This document shows, in pieces, positions 23,498 through 33,336 of a stretch of 41,807 bases of DNA. Position numbers and translations under genes: made by a program. Each line of letters begins with the position of its first letter. Positions within the stretch are counted from its first letter, which is position 1. The stretch covers positions 1 through 41,807 of IMG/VR virus record IMGVR_UViG_3300023184_000003; one strand, 5' to 3'. The notes under the pieces were generated by a model. That model searched no databases and was not told the DNA's origin. It worked only from the letters and a program-made list of their open reading frames with translations. This DNA comes from a virus.

Positions 23498-25353
23498 TAG
23501 ATACCTAGATAATGCTCTGCATACCAGCGTGCTGAATCAACATCCTTTGTCTCAACAAACTTGTTTAATACATCAGCATAAGTTTCATCTAGTGCCTTAA
23601 ACTCAAATGCGCGTGTTGGATTTCCTTTGCGTAACCAACGAATAAACTTTTTAACTTCTTCTTCTGCGTCTGTTGGTTTTGCTTCAGGTGTATCTTCAGG
23701 CTTTGTAGGTTTTGATTCTGCTGGCGCTTCTGCATCAACTGGTGTATCTAAACCAAATCCTGCAAGTGGGTCTACTGGCTCAACGGCTGGTTGCACGCCA
23801 TCAGGACCAAAGAAGAACACGCTATTACCAGCAACAAGCATTGGCATATCAGCCTCAGGTGTTTCCACCAATGGCAAACCAAGTTCTGCGCGGTTCTCGT
23901 TAAGTGTTATTGCGCCATTCTTACGGCGAACATCATCTCGTGCCGCCGCCATTTGTGTGTTGGTGCGCTCGCTAGGTGCAAGACGGAATTCCAATTCGCG
24001 TGGCATACCAAGGAAACGATATGACAATGCGCTAATCATTTGTGATACCCAGTTAGCGGTTGGGATAATTCCAATTGCTTCACCTGACTCAGACTCACCT
24101 TGTTGAATACCAGATGCACCCAGACCGCTTGAACCATTAAATCCAATTTCGGAAGGCAAAACTCCAAAGTGACCTGTAATGGATGAGACTAAATAGTTGT
24201 CCATTGCATCGCTAAACTTGTCTGAGTAACCTTCTTCAAAGTTTAACTTACCGCCCGGAACTAAAATGCGAAGGCGATTACGCTGTGCAGTTTGTCCTGA
24301 TAAATCATCATTGTAGATATCTTCGTATGCGCGAATCTGGTCAGGTGTCAATGAAGTATCAGCAGGTAATTCTAGATAAGATTTAGGCATTGTGCCATCT
24401 GTAAACTCTGAACGAATCCATTGCTGACGGCGCAAATAAATGTCTGCAAGCGGCAAACAACGCTCTGTTGGACTTAATCCATAGACGCTATTAGCACGGC
24501 GGTTACGAACAAAATAAGCAAGGTCATCTGAAGTAAACTCGCCATCTGCATCCTCATCATCTATACCTGCATTGAATTCTGAACGCGGGAATCCAAAAAG
24601 AATCTGTTGAAATGCTGGACCAATACTTGGCTCAGGACGCATACCGCGGTCATCAAGTAAAGGTTTAATAGTTGCGCCATCAAGGATTTGGAACCCTCTA
24701 ATTTCCCCACCTACAGTTACTTGTGGCCATATAGCCCACGCATCTAGGACATCAATTTCTTCCATTGCCATGCTGAGCCAGTCGCAAAATGCTAAACCGT
24801 TTTGTGGGTCAGGCGTTTCCCAAAATGCACGCATACGCCCAATCTCGGGTGATAATTTTTCACGCGCTTGTGCAAGTGCTTGTAAATGATTTCCACCTGA
24901 TTCAGAAATAATGCGCTCTGTTGCGGCTTCGCTTAGGACAATATCCCAATCAAGACCAGTTATCTTTGCTTTACGCACTTCGATACAACGGCGCACAATA
25001 TCAATCTGGTCGGACACGGCGCGTAATGTCTTAAAAGGTACTAGGCGGTTATCGCTTACATTTATGTTTTGTGCTACTTGAAATTCGTAGCGGCGTGGGT
25101 CAGGTCGTCCAGTATCGGCACGAAGTGGGTTAATAGCGCCCGGAAGAATTGGCATACCCGGAGCAAAAGGTACGCTCGCAAGTAGTGGGTTACGCGGTAG
25201 CGCGGTACTGACATTGCTACCATATTGTGTCTGTGCAATACCAGCGGCACTAATCATCTGTTGCATGGTCATGGTTCCAGCACCAGCAGGAAGATTTGGT
25301 GCTTTAACAATTTCATCTGCAACGCGTTTCGCAAATCTGTCAAACAGACCCAT
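23497..25353 (-). CDS. Portal protein
   Basis: 618 residues. Helical clip and wing motifs (RRCIEVRKAKITGLDWDIVLSE, EIDVLDAWAIWPQVTVGG, PTERCLPLADIYLRRQQWIRSEFTDG) and an SITGHFGVLPSEIGF segment identify a siphovirus portal. The last ~100 residues are Pro/Glu/Asp-rich before a helical end (RAFEFKALDETYADVLN). It forms the twelve-fold ring for DNA entry. ATG 25353 has AGGAGA upstream, and a TACAAT -10 candidate lies in the 27-nt gap to the divergent plus-strand gene, with a partial -35. Confidence 0.88.
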   Translation of the reverse strand: MGLFDRFAKRVADEIVKAPNLPAGAGTMTMQQMISAAGIAQTQYGSNVSTALPRNPLLASVPFAPGMPILPGAINPLRADTGRPDPRRYEFQVAQNINVSDNRLVPFKTLRAVSDQIDIVRRCIEVRKAKITGLDWDIVLSEAATERIISESGGNHLQALAQAREKLSPEIGRMRAFWETPDPQNGLAFCDWLSMAMEEIDVLDAWAIWPQVTVGGEIRGFQILDGATIKPLLDDRGMRPEPSIGPAFQQILFGFPRSEFNAGIDDEDADGEFTSDDLAYFVRNRRANSVYGLSPTERCLPLADIYLRRQQWIRSEFTDGTMPKSYLELPADTSLTPDQIRAYEDIYNDDLSGQTAQRNRLRILVPGGKLNFEEGYSDKFSDAMDNYLVSSITGHFGVLPSEIGFNGSSGLGASGIQQGESESGEAIGIIPTANWVSQMISALSYRFLGMPRELEFRLAPSERTNTQMAAARDDVRRKNGAITLNENRAELGLPLVETPEADMPMLVAGNSVFFFGPDGVQPAVEPVDPLAGFGLDTPVDAEAPAESKPTKPEDTPEAKPTDAEEEVKKFIRWLRKGNPTRAFEFKALDETYADVLNKFVETKDVDSARWYAEHYLGI

Positions 25354-25380
25354 TGTGTCTCCTATTGGTATTGTATTCCT

Positions 25381-26382
25381 ATGAACTTAGTTGAGAAGGC
25401 AGTTAAAAGCGGTGGAAAGTTAGCGCCGTTAGTTATATCCCACGGACTAACCAGCGGTACAGGTCTAATGAATCCTAGCGTATTCATTGATGATGATGGT
25501 GACATATTGGTCAATCTACGCCATGTCAATTACACCTTGTACCACGCAGAAAATGAGCAACGATTCCCAAGTAGGTGGGGTCCGCTAACTTATTTACATC
25601 CTGAAAAAGACCAACGCTTAGTAACTGAAAACTACTTATGCCGACTTAATGCCGACCTTGAAATGACCGACTATGCCAAAGTTGAGATGCTTGAATTGCA
25701 TGAGCCCATTTGGGAGTTTGTTGGTCTTGAAGATGCCCGTGTGGTGCAATGGCATGGCAACTACTACCTAATCGGTGTTCGCCGTGACACAACCACTAAC
25801 GGGGTTGGGCGCATGGAATACTCGCAAGTAGAAATTAACAAGACCAATTGGACAGTAAAGGAAATCCACCGCAGACGCATTGCCGCACCCGCGCCTGATG
25901 AATCCTATTGTGAAAAGAATTGGTATCCAGTATTGGACAAGCCTTACCACTTTATCAAGTGGTCATTGCCTACTGAACTTATCTATGCAGACCCGCTCGG
26001 CGATACTGAACAACTATTTGTGCGCCATTCCATTAACCCGCCTAGCGACCAGCGCGGTGGCAGTCAGATGATTAAGTGGGGCAATATGTATATTGCTATC
26101 ACGCACGAAGTTAATCTGTTCAAGAACTACTTAGTCCAAAAGGATGCCATATATCGCCACCGACTTTTAATGTGGGATACCGAGTTTAACTTTGCAGGTA
26201 TGTCTCAGCCATTTAGTTTCTTAGACGCTCGCGTTGAATTCTGCGTAGGTGCGGCTAAGCAAGGTGATGATTTACTGCTAAGTTTTGGCTTCCAAGATAA
26301 CGCGGCATTTGTATTGCGCGTACCTAAAGTTGTTGTTGAGGACTTAATAACGGAAGGTCTAAATTATGAACAATTTGCCTAA
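25381..26382 (+). CDS. Glycosidase-like beta-propeller protein (GH130-type)
   Basis: 333 residues from ATG 25381, with no strong ribosome site seen. Repeated beta-propeller blades include NPSVFIDDDGDILVNLRHVN, VGLEDARVVQWHGNYYLIGV and SQMIKWGNMYIAITHEVN. The run N-P-S, G-L-E-D-A-R and the aromatic residues after it are as in five-bladed glycoside hydrolase families such as GH130 (mannoside phosphorylases). It may act on surface glycans or, with the neighbours, on capsid or fibre glycosylation. It starts the only plus-strand block. Catalytic residues are not certain. Confidence 0.65.
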   Translation: MNLVEKAVKSGGKLAPLVISHGLTSGTGLMNPSVFIDDDGDILVNLRHVNYTLYHAENEQRFPSRWGPLTYLHPEKDQRLVTENYLCRLNADLEMTDYAKVEMLELHEPIWEFVGLEDARVVQWHGNYYLIGVRRDTTTNGVGRMEYSQVEINKTNWTVKEIHRRRIAAPAPDESYCEKNWYPVLDKPYHFIKWSLPTELIYADPLGDTEQLFVRHSINPPSDQRGGSQMIKWGNMYIAITHEVNLFKNYLVQKDAIYRHRLLMWDTEFNFAGMSQPFSFLDARVEFCVGAAKQGDDLLLSFGFQDNAAFVLRVPKVVVEDLITEGLNYEQFA

Positions 26383-26932
26383 TCTAATTGTAAGATTATC
26401 ACAAGACCCGTTTAATTCTGACCTTAACTTTGACGTGGCGGAAGAATATTTGTTACATAATCAAACAGCAAGCGCGGTATCTTTTTACTTGCGTTGCGTT
26501 GAGTATGCACCACCAACAAGTCCCAAAGGTTACACATCCTTGTTACGAATGGCACAATGTTTCCATGACCAACAAGGTAGAGAACTATCGGTAACTAACT
26601 GCCTATTGCAAGCGGTTGCGTATGACGATACTCGCCCAGAGGCATACTTTAAGTTGTCGGAATACTTTGAGCGTGCTGGTCAATGGCAGGAATCTTATAC
26701 ATGGGCAATTATGGGTGAAGGTTGGTCTAATGCTAAGCCTGAACCATTACCCGCTAATATTGGATACGCTGGTTCTTATTGCCTGCTGTTTCAACGCTCA
26801 ATCGCGGCTTGGTGGATAGGTCGTAAGGATGAATCGCTTGCTGGCTTAAAAGTTTTGTCCGCGTTAAACCTAAATCAAATGTACCGTGATGCCGTGAACT
26901 ATAACTTGGAGAAATTAAATGCTCTGCTTTGA
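26366..26932 (+). CDS. TPR-like protein
   Basis: 188 residues with several 34-residue helix pairs, for example AEEYLLHNQTASAVSFYLRC, GYTSLLRMAQCFHDQQ, PEAYFKLSEYFERAGQWQES and KDESLAGLKVLSALNLNQ, which fit TPR motifs. TPR domains accompany glycosyltransferases in many glycan clusters. It overlaps the gene before by 17 nt and the methyltransferase after by 14 nt, so all three are co-translated. A scaffold role is inferred. Confidence 0.65.
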   Translation: MNNLPNLIVRLSQDPFNSDLNFDVAEEYLLHNQTASAVSFYLRCVEYAPPTSPKGYTSLLRMAQCFHDQQGRELSVTNCLLQAVAYDDTRPEAYFKLSEYFERAGQWQESYTWAIMGEGWSNAKPEPLPANIGYAGSYCLLFQRSIAAWWIGRKDESLAGLKVLSALNLNQMYRDAVNYNLEKLNALL

Positions 26933-27581
26933 TATTGGTGCCAACCGCGGTGACTTTACTGTTGCCGCGCTTGCTAAAGGCTATACCGTAGTAGCCTTAG
27001 AACCAGCCCCTAGAGTGTTTAGTCAATTGGTTAGCAATTTCATATACAACGAAAAAGTAACCCCGCTTAAATATGCTGTTAGCGGTTCTGATTATGCGAC
27101 CATAGAATTCTTTGAGGCTGATGAGGATGGACTATCAACCATCAACCTTGACTGGCTAACGGACGAATCCATGCCATATGCAGGAAAGCCTTATCGGACA
27201 ATCAAAGCGACAACAATTACGATTGACACACTTGCGCTTAAATACGGTACGCCCGACCTCATTAAAATAGATGTGGAAGGTGCGGAATGGTCTGTATTCA
27301 AGGGTTTGTCCAGCAAGATGGGAACTATTGCTTTTGAGTGGACAGATGCCACGCTTGATGAGCATGACCTACAAATTGAGTACCTAGCCTATGGCGGTTA
27401 TACGGAAGTCGCGCCACAGTTTATTGAGCATCATTGTCAAGAACCTGAAACTTGGTATCCGATTAAGGACTTTAGTTTAAGCGGCTGGATATTGGACAAC
27501 TTTAAGCATTGGACAACAGAAGGTTGGAAAAAATCTAACCTACGACCAACGGCTGATGTTGGAATGTTGTGGGTTCGGTAA
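26919..27581 (+). CDS. FkbM-family methyltransferase
   Basis: 220 residues with DIGANRGDFT near the N-terminus (SAM-binding motif I), ALEPAPRVF after the second strand, and PDLIKIDVEGAEWSV at about residues 112-126, the FkbM fingerprint. Such enzymes methylate sugars on polysaccharides or glycoproteins. It is the last gene of the plus-strand block and converges on a minus-strand glycosyltransferase with 47 bp of shared coding sequence. Substrate unknown, probably a glycan. Confidence 0.85.
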   Translation: MLCFDIGANRGDFTVAALAKGYTVVALEPAPRVFSQLVSNFIYNEKVTPLKYAVSGSDYATIEFFEADEDGLSTINLDWLTDESMPYAGKPYRTIKATTITIDTLALKYGTPDLIKIDVEGAEWSVFKGLSSKMGTIAFEWTDATLDEHDLQIEYLAYGGYTEVAPQFIEHHCQEPETWYPIKDFSLSGWILDNFKHWTTEGWKKSNLRPTADVGMLWVR

Positions 27582-28224
27582 CGCGCTCAATAAATGAAGC
27601 AAAATCACCAACATACTTTAAGTTGCCAATGTGATTACAGGTTTTGGTTGGGTCAATAACGACCTTAAACCCGCCTTTGCGTAACTTTTGGCACACAATA
27701 ACATCTTCAGAAATGATGTCATTGTCTTGAATTTTAACTTCAAATGCCCATCTGCGGTTTTGTTCATTGTGAATATAAGGCTCACTTGTATCCCATAGGT
27801 GCATAAATGCATCCTTGGACATATACAAAAAACCTGTTCCAATGGATTCAACTTCAATAAGCCCGTCATCATTTAGCACAAGGTTTTCAGGCTTGCACTT
27901 AACATTATAGGATTCATCAGCAATTGACTTTTTAATTACTGGCAACCCATAAGCATCCTCACCCGATAAAACAGAATCAACAGCCCATTGTGGGTGCCAT
28001 TCCATATCTGCGTCAATCCATAAAATGCCATCAAATTCATTTTCAACCGCTATGGCCAAAAGGTCATTGCGTGAACGCTGAATGAGTGCATCATAAGACA
28101 TAAATACAGCACGAAATTCTATGTCATTTTGTAATCCTAGAATGATTGTATTGGTCAAAGAATTGACATACCAAACATCTAGTTTTCCGTCATACGATGG
28201 TGTTGCTATTAGTACCTTTTTCAT
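27535..28224 (-). CDS. Glycosyltransferase, GT-A fold
   Basis: 229 residues. N-terminus MKKVLIATPSYDGKLD, a IQRSRNDLLAIAVEN segment, and ILWIDADMEWHP carry the DxD metal site (D-A-D) of family-2-like glycosyltransferases. The sequence DIISEDVIVCQKLRKGG later in the protein fits the acceptor side. Antisense overlap with the FkbM gene end (27535-27581) is unusual. It probably works with the TPR and FkbM proteins on one glycan. Donor and acceptor unknown. Confidence 0.8.
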   Translation of the reverse strand: MKKVLIATPSYDGKLDVWYVNSLTNTIILGLQNDIEFRAVFMSYDALIQRSRNDLLAIAVENEFDGILWIDADMEWHPQWAVDSVLSGEDAYGLPVIKKSIADESYNVKCKPENLVLNDDGLIEVESIGTGFLYMSKDAFMHLWDTSEPYIHNEQNRRWAFEVKIQDNDIISEDVIVCQKLRKGGFKVVIDPTKTCNHIGNLKYVGDFASFIERVTEPTTFQHQPLVVG

Positions 28225-28241
28225 AACGCCTTCCCGCCTAA

Positions 28242-28550
28242 TTATTTGAGTGAGTCTACATCAAATTCATCAACTTTAACTTCGGTAGCCTCTACCGGAA
28301 GTTGTGTTGATACATATTGTGATTCATAAACTGCATCAAGGTGGGCTTCATTGACCAGTTCCCATAATTCAATTTTGGTAAAATCTGACGGCTTCTTTGA
28401 CGCTTCAACGTCTACGGTTTTGCTGAACTTAGATACATAGTCATTAAGTGAATATTCAACCTCTACATCCCACTTAATTACATTGCCATCAAGGTCTACT
28501 GTAGGAATAGCCTTGGTGATTGTCTTTACCGCATTGTCTGTATGTGACAT
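28242..28550 (-). CDS. Hypothetical protein behind the giant fibre (102 aa)
   Basis: The ATG at 28550 shares its base with the fibre stop. It begins with beta strands (IPTVDLDGNVIKWDVEVEYSL), continues with SKFSKTVDVEASKKP and a helical IELWELVNEAHLDAVYE, and ends in an acidic tail. It could be a small fibre-associated or fibre-assembly protein by analogy with other phages. No family recognised. Confidence 0.55.
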   Translation of the reverse strand: MSHTDNAVKTITKAIPTVDLDGNVIKWDVEVEYSLNDYVSKFSKTVDVEASKKPSDFTKIELWELVNEAHLDAVYESQYVSTQLPVEATEVKVDEFDVDSLK

Positions 28551-31500
28551 TAGTTTACCTTTGCTTCTAGTTCAGCGACCTTTGCTGAAAGTTCTTGTAC
28601 TGCCTTGACCAATATAGGGATTAATCTACCCTGAGTTGCTTCTAGTTTTTCTGGATTATCGCGGTATGTCAATTGTAAGTACTCAGCAAGTTCTGCTTCA
28701 TCCTCTGCTGCCATCAATTCCTGAGCAATAAAGCCTGTATCCTTAACGCCGACCTTACCACCATCACGCATATTCCAAGTAAATGTTACTGGGTGTAACT
28801 TGTTAATGAAGTCTAATCCAACTGGGATTGATTCAATGTTTGTCTTATCACGAGAATCTGATAGCGCAGTAATAGATGTAACTTGGCAGCGAAGAGTTGC
28901 GATAGACGAGTTGCCAAGAGTAATTTGATTAGAAACAGTTACAGAGGTGGCACGAGTTGAGTTTCCAAGCAACATATTGTTGCCACCAGTTGTAATGTCA
29001 GAACCAGCATCATTACCTACAAAAGTGTTTCCGTTTCCTGTTGTTACAGCATTACCTGAGTTAAGACCAACACCCACATTATATTGTCCAGTAGTGTTAG
29101 CGCCTAATGCACTATGTCCAACAGCGGTATTATATTGTCCAGTAGTGTTAGCATCAAGAGCGTATGAACCAACAGCAATATTGTAGACACCTATTGTATT
29201 GTATACAAGAGCATCTTTTCCAACAGCAACATTTTCATAACCAGTAGTATTAGAAAGTAATGCTTGATGTCCAACAGCAACATTGTTATTACCAATTGTA
29301 TTTGATGCAAGTGCAGTTGAACCAATTGCAACAAGATTTGCACCAATTGTATTAGCAGCAAGCGCATTTTGTCCAACAGCAGTATTTCGTACACCAGTAG
29401 TATTACCATTAAGTGATTGATAACCAACTGCTGTGTTATCAGTACCAGTTGTATTAACAAACAATGAAGGAGAACCAATTGCAACATTAGTTGAACCAAT
29501 AGTATTATACCTTAATGCATTAGTACCAAGCGCAACATTGTTAATTCCAATAGTATTAGCATACAATGCTTGATACCCTACTGCAGTGTTAGTATAACCA
29601 GTAGTGTTGCTATATAAAGCAGTATTACCAATTGCTACGTTGTTAACACCAATTGTATTTGAAGCCAAAGCACTTTTGCCAACTGCAGTATTATCTGTAG
29701 CAGTAGTATTATTTTGTAATGCATATGCACCAATAGCAATGTTGTTAGTTCCAGTAGTATTTAATTGTAAAGTTTGAGAACCAAGTGCCGTATTTCCTTG
29801 ACCAATTGTATTGGTGTACATTGATTGAAAACCAATAGCAGTGTTGTCTACTCCAGTAGTATTTAATGTAAGGGCAATACGACCCATAGCGGTATTACCG
29901 ACAACGGTGTTATTTGCTAAAGCACCTACACCAACTGCGGTATTCCAATAACCTGTTGTATTAAGTTGAAGTGCGTTAATTCCAATTGCAGTATTTTCAT
30001 AACCTGTTGTGTTGGTGGTTAAAGCGCCATATCCAACAGCAATATTGTTATAGCCAACAGTATTAGCATCAAGAGCAAAGATACCCACCGCAGTATTGGC
30101 TGAACCAGTTGTATTGACAAGCATTGCATTAACACCAATTGCTATGTTGTTTTCACCAGTAGTGTTAGCACCTAAAGAGTTGCTGCCAATAGCAACGTTG
30201 TATGAGCCAATAGTGTTAGCATCAAGTGCATATGCGCCAACTGCTGTGTTGTTAATACCAGTTGTATTGGCACCAAGTGCTAAGTTACCTATAGCAACGT
30301 TTGCAGAACCTGCTGTATTATTTTGTAAAGTTCCATAACCTAAAGAACTATTTTCTGCTCCCGTAGTGCTTAATGCTTGGGAATTAAAACCAACTGCTGT
30401 AACTCCAGCGTTTGTTGTATTTGCACCTAGCGCGCCTATGCCAACAGCAACATTTGCATATCCTATTGTATTTGCATCAAGTGCGTATGAACCAATGGCT
30501 ACGTTTTGTATACCTGTTGTGTTTGCTGCTAATGCAACATGTCCAATTGCTACATTTTCATAACCTATTGTATTTCCAGCAAGAGCGCTAGTACCAACTG
30601 CTACGTTTCGAAGTCCAGTTGTGTTTACATTAAGCGCAGCATACCCAACAGCAACATTTTCAAGTCCTGTAGTATTTGACTGTAATGTGCCTAAACCCAC
30701 GCCAGTATTATTATATCCAATAGTATTAGAAGTAAGAGAGTTAACACCAATAGAAACGTTATTAGAACCAGTTGTATTCGCATCTAGAGCATAAGAACCA
30801 ATTGCTACGTTTTGTATACCTGTTGTGTTGGCAGCAAGGGCATTATAACCAACAGCAGTGTTATCATTACCTGTAGTATTGTTTTGCATTGCAAGACGAC
30901 CAACAGCAATGTTGTTAACTCCTATTGTGTTTTCAAATAATGCTCTATGACCAACGGCTGTGTTATCAGCGCCTGTTGTGTTTGCACCTAATGAATTAGT
31001 ACCAACTGATGTATTTCTTGCACCAGTAGTATTAGCATCCATTGCGTTAAGACCAATAGCCACATTGCCATCACCTATTGTATTAAGAGCAAGAGCGGCC
31101 GAGCCTATTGCTACATTGCTAGCACCAGTTGTATTAGCAGCAAGAACTCCAGGACCTACGCCAACGTTGCTTGAAATAGCACCTGCTCCAGGTCCAACAA
31201 CCATAGCGTTAATTGTTGTAGCAGTTGCAGCACCTAGTACTGGCGTAACAAGCGTAGGAGTATTAGCAAATACTAATGCTCCAGAACCAGTCTCGTCTGT
31301 AACGGCTGTGGCTAAATTAGTAGAGGAGGGGGTAGTTAAGAAAGTCTGTACGCCAGTACCTAACGCAAATGAGAACCCACCAGTAGTTCCTTGAAGTCCT
31401 GTTGTTCCTTGTGAACCAGTCGTACCTTGTGCGCCAGTTAAGCCCTGAGTACCTGTAGAACCTTGAATACCTGTAAGTCCTTGGCTACCTGTGACACCCT

Positions 31501-32977
31501 GTAAGCCAATTAGACCCTGAGTACCTTGTGTGCCGTTTGTTCCTTGACTGCCAGTTGTACCCTGCAATCCGATTAAACCTTGTGCGCCTGTTGTTCCCTG
31601 TGTGCCATTAAGTCCTTGCGAACCTGTTGCACCAGTTGTTCCTTGTAATCCAGTTAGTCCTTGTATGCCTTGTGTTCCATTTGCGCCTTGTGCACCAGTA
31701 AATCCTTGCAAACCAATTGTGCCTTGTGCTCCGTCTGCACCTTGAATTCCGCTTGCACCTTGACTACCAACTGTGCCTTGAACACCTTGGCTACCTGTCG
31801 TGCCTTGATTACCAGCAACGCCTTGGATGCCTGTAAGCCCTTGTAATCCTGTTGTACCTTGCGCGCCGATAATACCCTGCGCACCAGTTGTACCTTGTAC
31901 GCCAACGCTTTGTGTAATTAAAGAAATGTTATGCCCGTTTGTGAAACCTGTTGTGCCTACGCCGCCTGATGATAAAAGCGTTGCGGGATAAGTCCAATAA
32001 TCATTAGCAACAGTTGTAGGTGTACCGCTTACTTGCCATTCTTGATAATTAGCAGAATTATTTTTATCTTGAATAAAGAAAATATCGCCATTTTTAATAT
32101 TGGCTAACAACACATCTATATCTACATTTCCAACTGTAAGGTGAGATACATAAATGTTTGTTGCAAGAATTTGAACTACATTATCCCATTTAATATCCCC
32201 AGAATTAGGCGGTGGGGTTTGTGAATTGGTTCGAGCGTTATATTCAAAAATAGATGATGATGTACCGCTTGCGCCTGTAACACCTTGAACACCTTGAATA
32301 CCGCTTACGCCTTGGCTACCCGTGATTCCTTGTGAACCTGTACCTGTTGTGCCTTGTGTACCAAAACTTCCTTGAACACCAGTTAAACCTTGTGTTCCTT
32401 GGCTGCCGATTGTTCCCTGTGCGCCAATTAATCCTTGCAGACCTTCGGAACCTTGGATACCTGTTACGCCTTGTGAACCAACTTGTCCTTGCGCACCAAA
32501 AGCACCTTGCGCACCAATTGCGCCCTGAATACCAGTTAATCCTTGTAAGCCAGTTTGACCCTGAGCACCTACAAGACCTTGTGCACCAGTCGCGCCTTGG
32601 GTTCCTGTTAATCCTTGTGTGCCAGTTGTTCCTTGCGACCCAGTACGACCTTGCACACCTTGGACGCCTTGCGTTCCTTGTGAGCCAGTAATTCCCTGAG
32701 TGCCTTGCACACCCTGAGTTCCTTGTACTCCTTGCAAGCCTTGTGCACCCTGTATACCTTGAGTTCCCTGAACGCCTTGTGTTCCCTGAACACCCTGCAA
32801 TCCCTGAACGCCCTGTGTGCCTTGAATACCAACAGCACCTTGAATACCAGTTGTTCCTTGAACGCCCTGAGTACCTTGTCTGCCTTGTACTCCTTGTGTT
32901 CCTTGGATACCACGAGAACCTGCGGCACTAACAATAATGTCTGCAACAACAGGGGTTACAATTATCTCATCAGCCAT
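28550..32977 (-). CDS. Giant tail fibre: collagen-like, 17-residue beta-roll array, S74 chaperone
   Basis: 1475 residues. Residues ~22-233 are collagen-like Gly-X-Y triplets very rich in Gln; 234-357 form a globular beta insertion; 358-530 return to collagen-like triplets. Residues ~615-1345 are ~43 tandem 17-residue units of the form NTTGxxNxAxGxxALxx, resembling YadA-type left-handed beta-roll heads. From S1373 the peptidase_S74 chaperone starts (SDSRDK with Ser1373/Lys1378; then FTWNMRDG and FIAQELM), ending in a coiled coil. It should be a long trimeric fibre that is cut after folding. It is the largest gene in the window and is mostly repeats, so copy number may vary. Confidence 0.85.
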   Translation of the reverse strand: MADEIIVTPVVADIIVSAAGSRGIQGTQGVQGRQGTQGVQGTTGIQGAVGIQGTQGVQGLQGVQGTQGVQGTQGIQGAQGLQGVQGTQGVQGTQGITGSQGTQGVQGVQGRTGSQGTTGTQGLTGTQGATGAQGLVGAQGQTGLQGLTGIQGAIGAQGAFGAQGQVGSQGVTGIQGSEGLQGLIGAQGTIGSQGTQGLTGVQGSFGTQGTTGTGSQGITGSQGVSGIQGVQGVTGASGTSSSIFEYNARTNSQTPPPNSGDIKWDNVVQILATNIYVSHLTVGNVDIDVLLANIKNGDIFFIQDKNNSANYQEWQVSGTPTTVANDYWTYPATLLSSGGVGTTGFTNGHNISLITQSVGVQGTTGAQGIIGAQGTTGLQGLTGIQGVAGNQGTTGSQGVQGTVGSQGASGIQGADGAQGTIGLQGFTGAQGANGTQGIQGLTGLQGTTGATGSQGLNGTQGTTGAQGLIGLQGTTGSQGTNGTQGTQGLIGLQGVTGSQGLTGIQGSTGTQGLTGAQGTTGSQGTTGLQGTTGGFSFALGTGVQTFLTTPSSTNLATAVTDETGSGALVFANTPTLVTPVLGAATATTINAMVVGPGAGAISSNVGVGPGVLAANTTGASNVAIGSAALALNTIGDGNVAIGLNAMDANTTGARNTSVGTNSLGANTTGADNTAVGHRALFENTIGVNNIAVGRLAMQNNTTGNDNTAVGYNALAANTTGIQNVAIGSYALDANTTGSNNVSIGVNSLTSNTIGYNNTGVGLGTLQSNTTGLENVAVGYAALNVNTTGLRNVAVGTSALAGNTIGYENVAIGHVALAANTTGIQNVAIGSYALDANTIGYANVAVGIGALGANTTNAGVTAVGFNSQALSTTGAENSSLGYGTLQNNTAGSANVAIGNLALGANTTGINNTAVGAYALDANTIGSYNVAIGSNSLGANTTGENNIAIGVNAMLVNTTGSANTAVGIFALDANTVGYNNIAVGYGALTTNTTGYENTAIGINALQLNTTGYWNTAVGVGALANNTVVGNTAMGRIALTLNTTGVDNTAIGFQSMYTNTIGQGNTALGSQTLQLNTTGTNNIAIGAYALQNNTTATDNTAVGKSALASNTIGVNNVAIGNTALYSNTTGYTNTAVGYQALYANTIGINNVALGTNALRYNTIGSTNVAIGSPSLFVNTTGTDNTAVGYQSLNGNTTGVRNTAVGQNALAANTIGANLVAIGSTALASNTIGNNNVAVGHQALLSNTTGYENVAVGKDALVYNTIGVYNIAVGSYALDANTTGQYNTAVGHSALGANTTGQYNVGVGLNSGNAVTTGNGNTFVGNDAGSDITTGGNNMLLGNSTRATSVTVSNQITLGNSSIATLRCQVTSITALSDSRDKTNIESIPVGLDFINKLHPVTFTWNMRDGGKVGVKDTGFIAQELMAAEDEAELAEYLQLTYRDNPEKLEATQGRLIPILVKAVQELSAKVAELEAKVN
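28946..31135 (-). repeat. 51-bp tandem repeat array coding the beta-roll
   Basis: About 43 units of 51 bp, each encoding 17 residues with the fixed core N-T-T/I-G...N-x-A-x-G...L. One unit is 16 residues long (48 bp) and one is degenerate at each end. Units differ in the variable positions but share codons in the core, so slippage and recombination are likely. It is not a CRISPR array: the spacing is exactly in-frame and there are no spacers. Confidence 0.85.
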
Positions 32978-33336
32978 TAGCGAGATACCTCAGCGTCTAC
33001 TTGCACAATCCCGCGACCTAAGTAAATTGCTTCACCATTTGCTGGTGTGCATTTTAAGTCCCACTCATATTTTCCCGGTGGCGTTGTGATGCCTGTATCA
33101 ATTTGCACCTGTGGTTTTGTTGTCGCATTAAATGTAATTCCACTACCAACAGTCAATGACAATACAGTTGTTCTAGCCAACGCAGATGTGCGAAATTGCA
33201 AAATAGGTGTATATCCAGCCAATGAGATAGCCGCACCATTTTCATCTTGGTAACTAAAGTTAATTGCCCACTCTTGGTTTTGGCGAACAGTAATGTTAAG
33301 CGGGTCAGGAGTCTGACTTATTGACTGTGCTGGCAT
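32977..33336 (-). CDS. Phage baseplate-upper-protein-like Ig domain (119 aa)
   Basis: Start ATG 33336 has TTGGAG ahead of it and avoids a long overlap; the ATG at 33423 would run far into the terminase. The product (PDPLNITVRQNQEWAINFSY, then LAGYTPILQFRTS, VTGSGI-like strands, PGKYEWDLKCTPANG) fits the small Ig-like domain found in BppU-type proteins that join fibres to the tail tip. It directly precedes the giant fibre gene and may be its adaptor. It overlaps the TerL end by 32 nt. Confidence 0.65.
   Translation of the reverse strand: MPAQSISQTPDPLNITVRQNQEWAINFSYQDENGAAISLAGYTPILQFRTSALARTTVLSLTVGSGITFNATTKPQVQIDTGITTPPGKYEWDLKCTPANGEAIYLGRGIVQVDAEVSR

Noticed and set aside
28946-31135. 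CRISPR-like repeat array
   Set aside because: The period is a constant 51 bp, in frame with the fibre gene, and there are no spacers; it is a coding tandem repeat.
28947-31394. Several plus-strand open frames in the fibre gene
   Set aside because: They are mirror frames of the 51-bp repeat and of the collagen triplets, with repeated low-complexity products.
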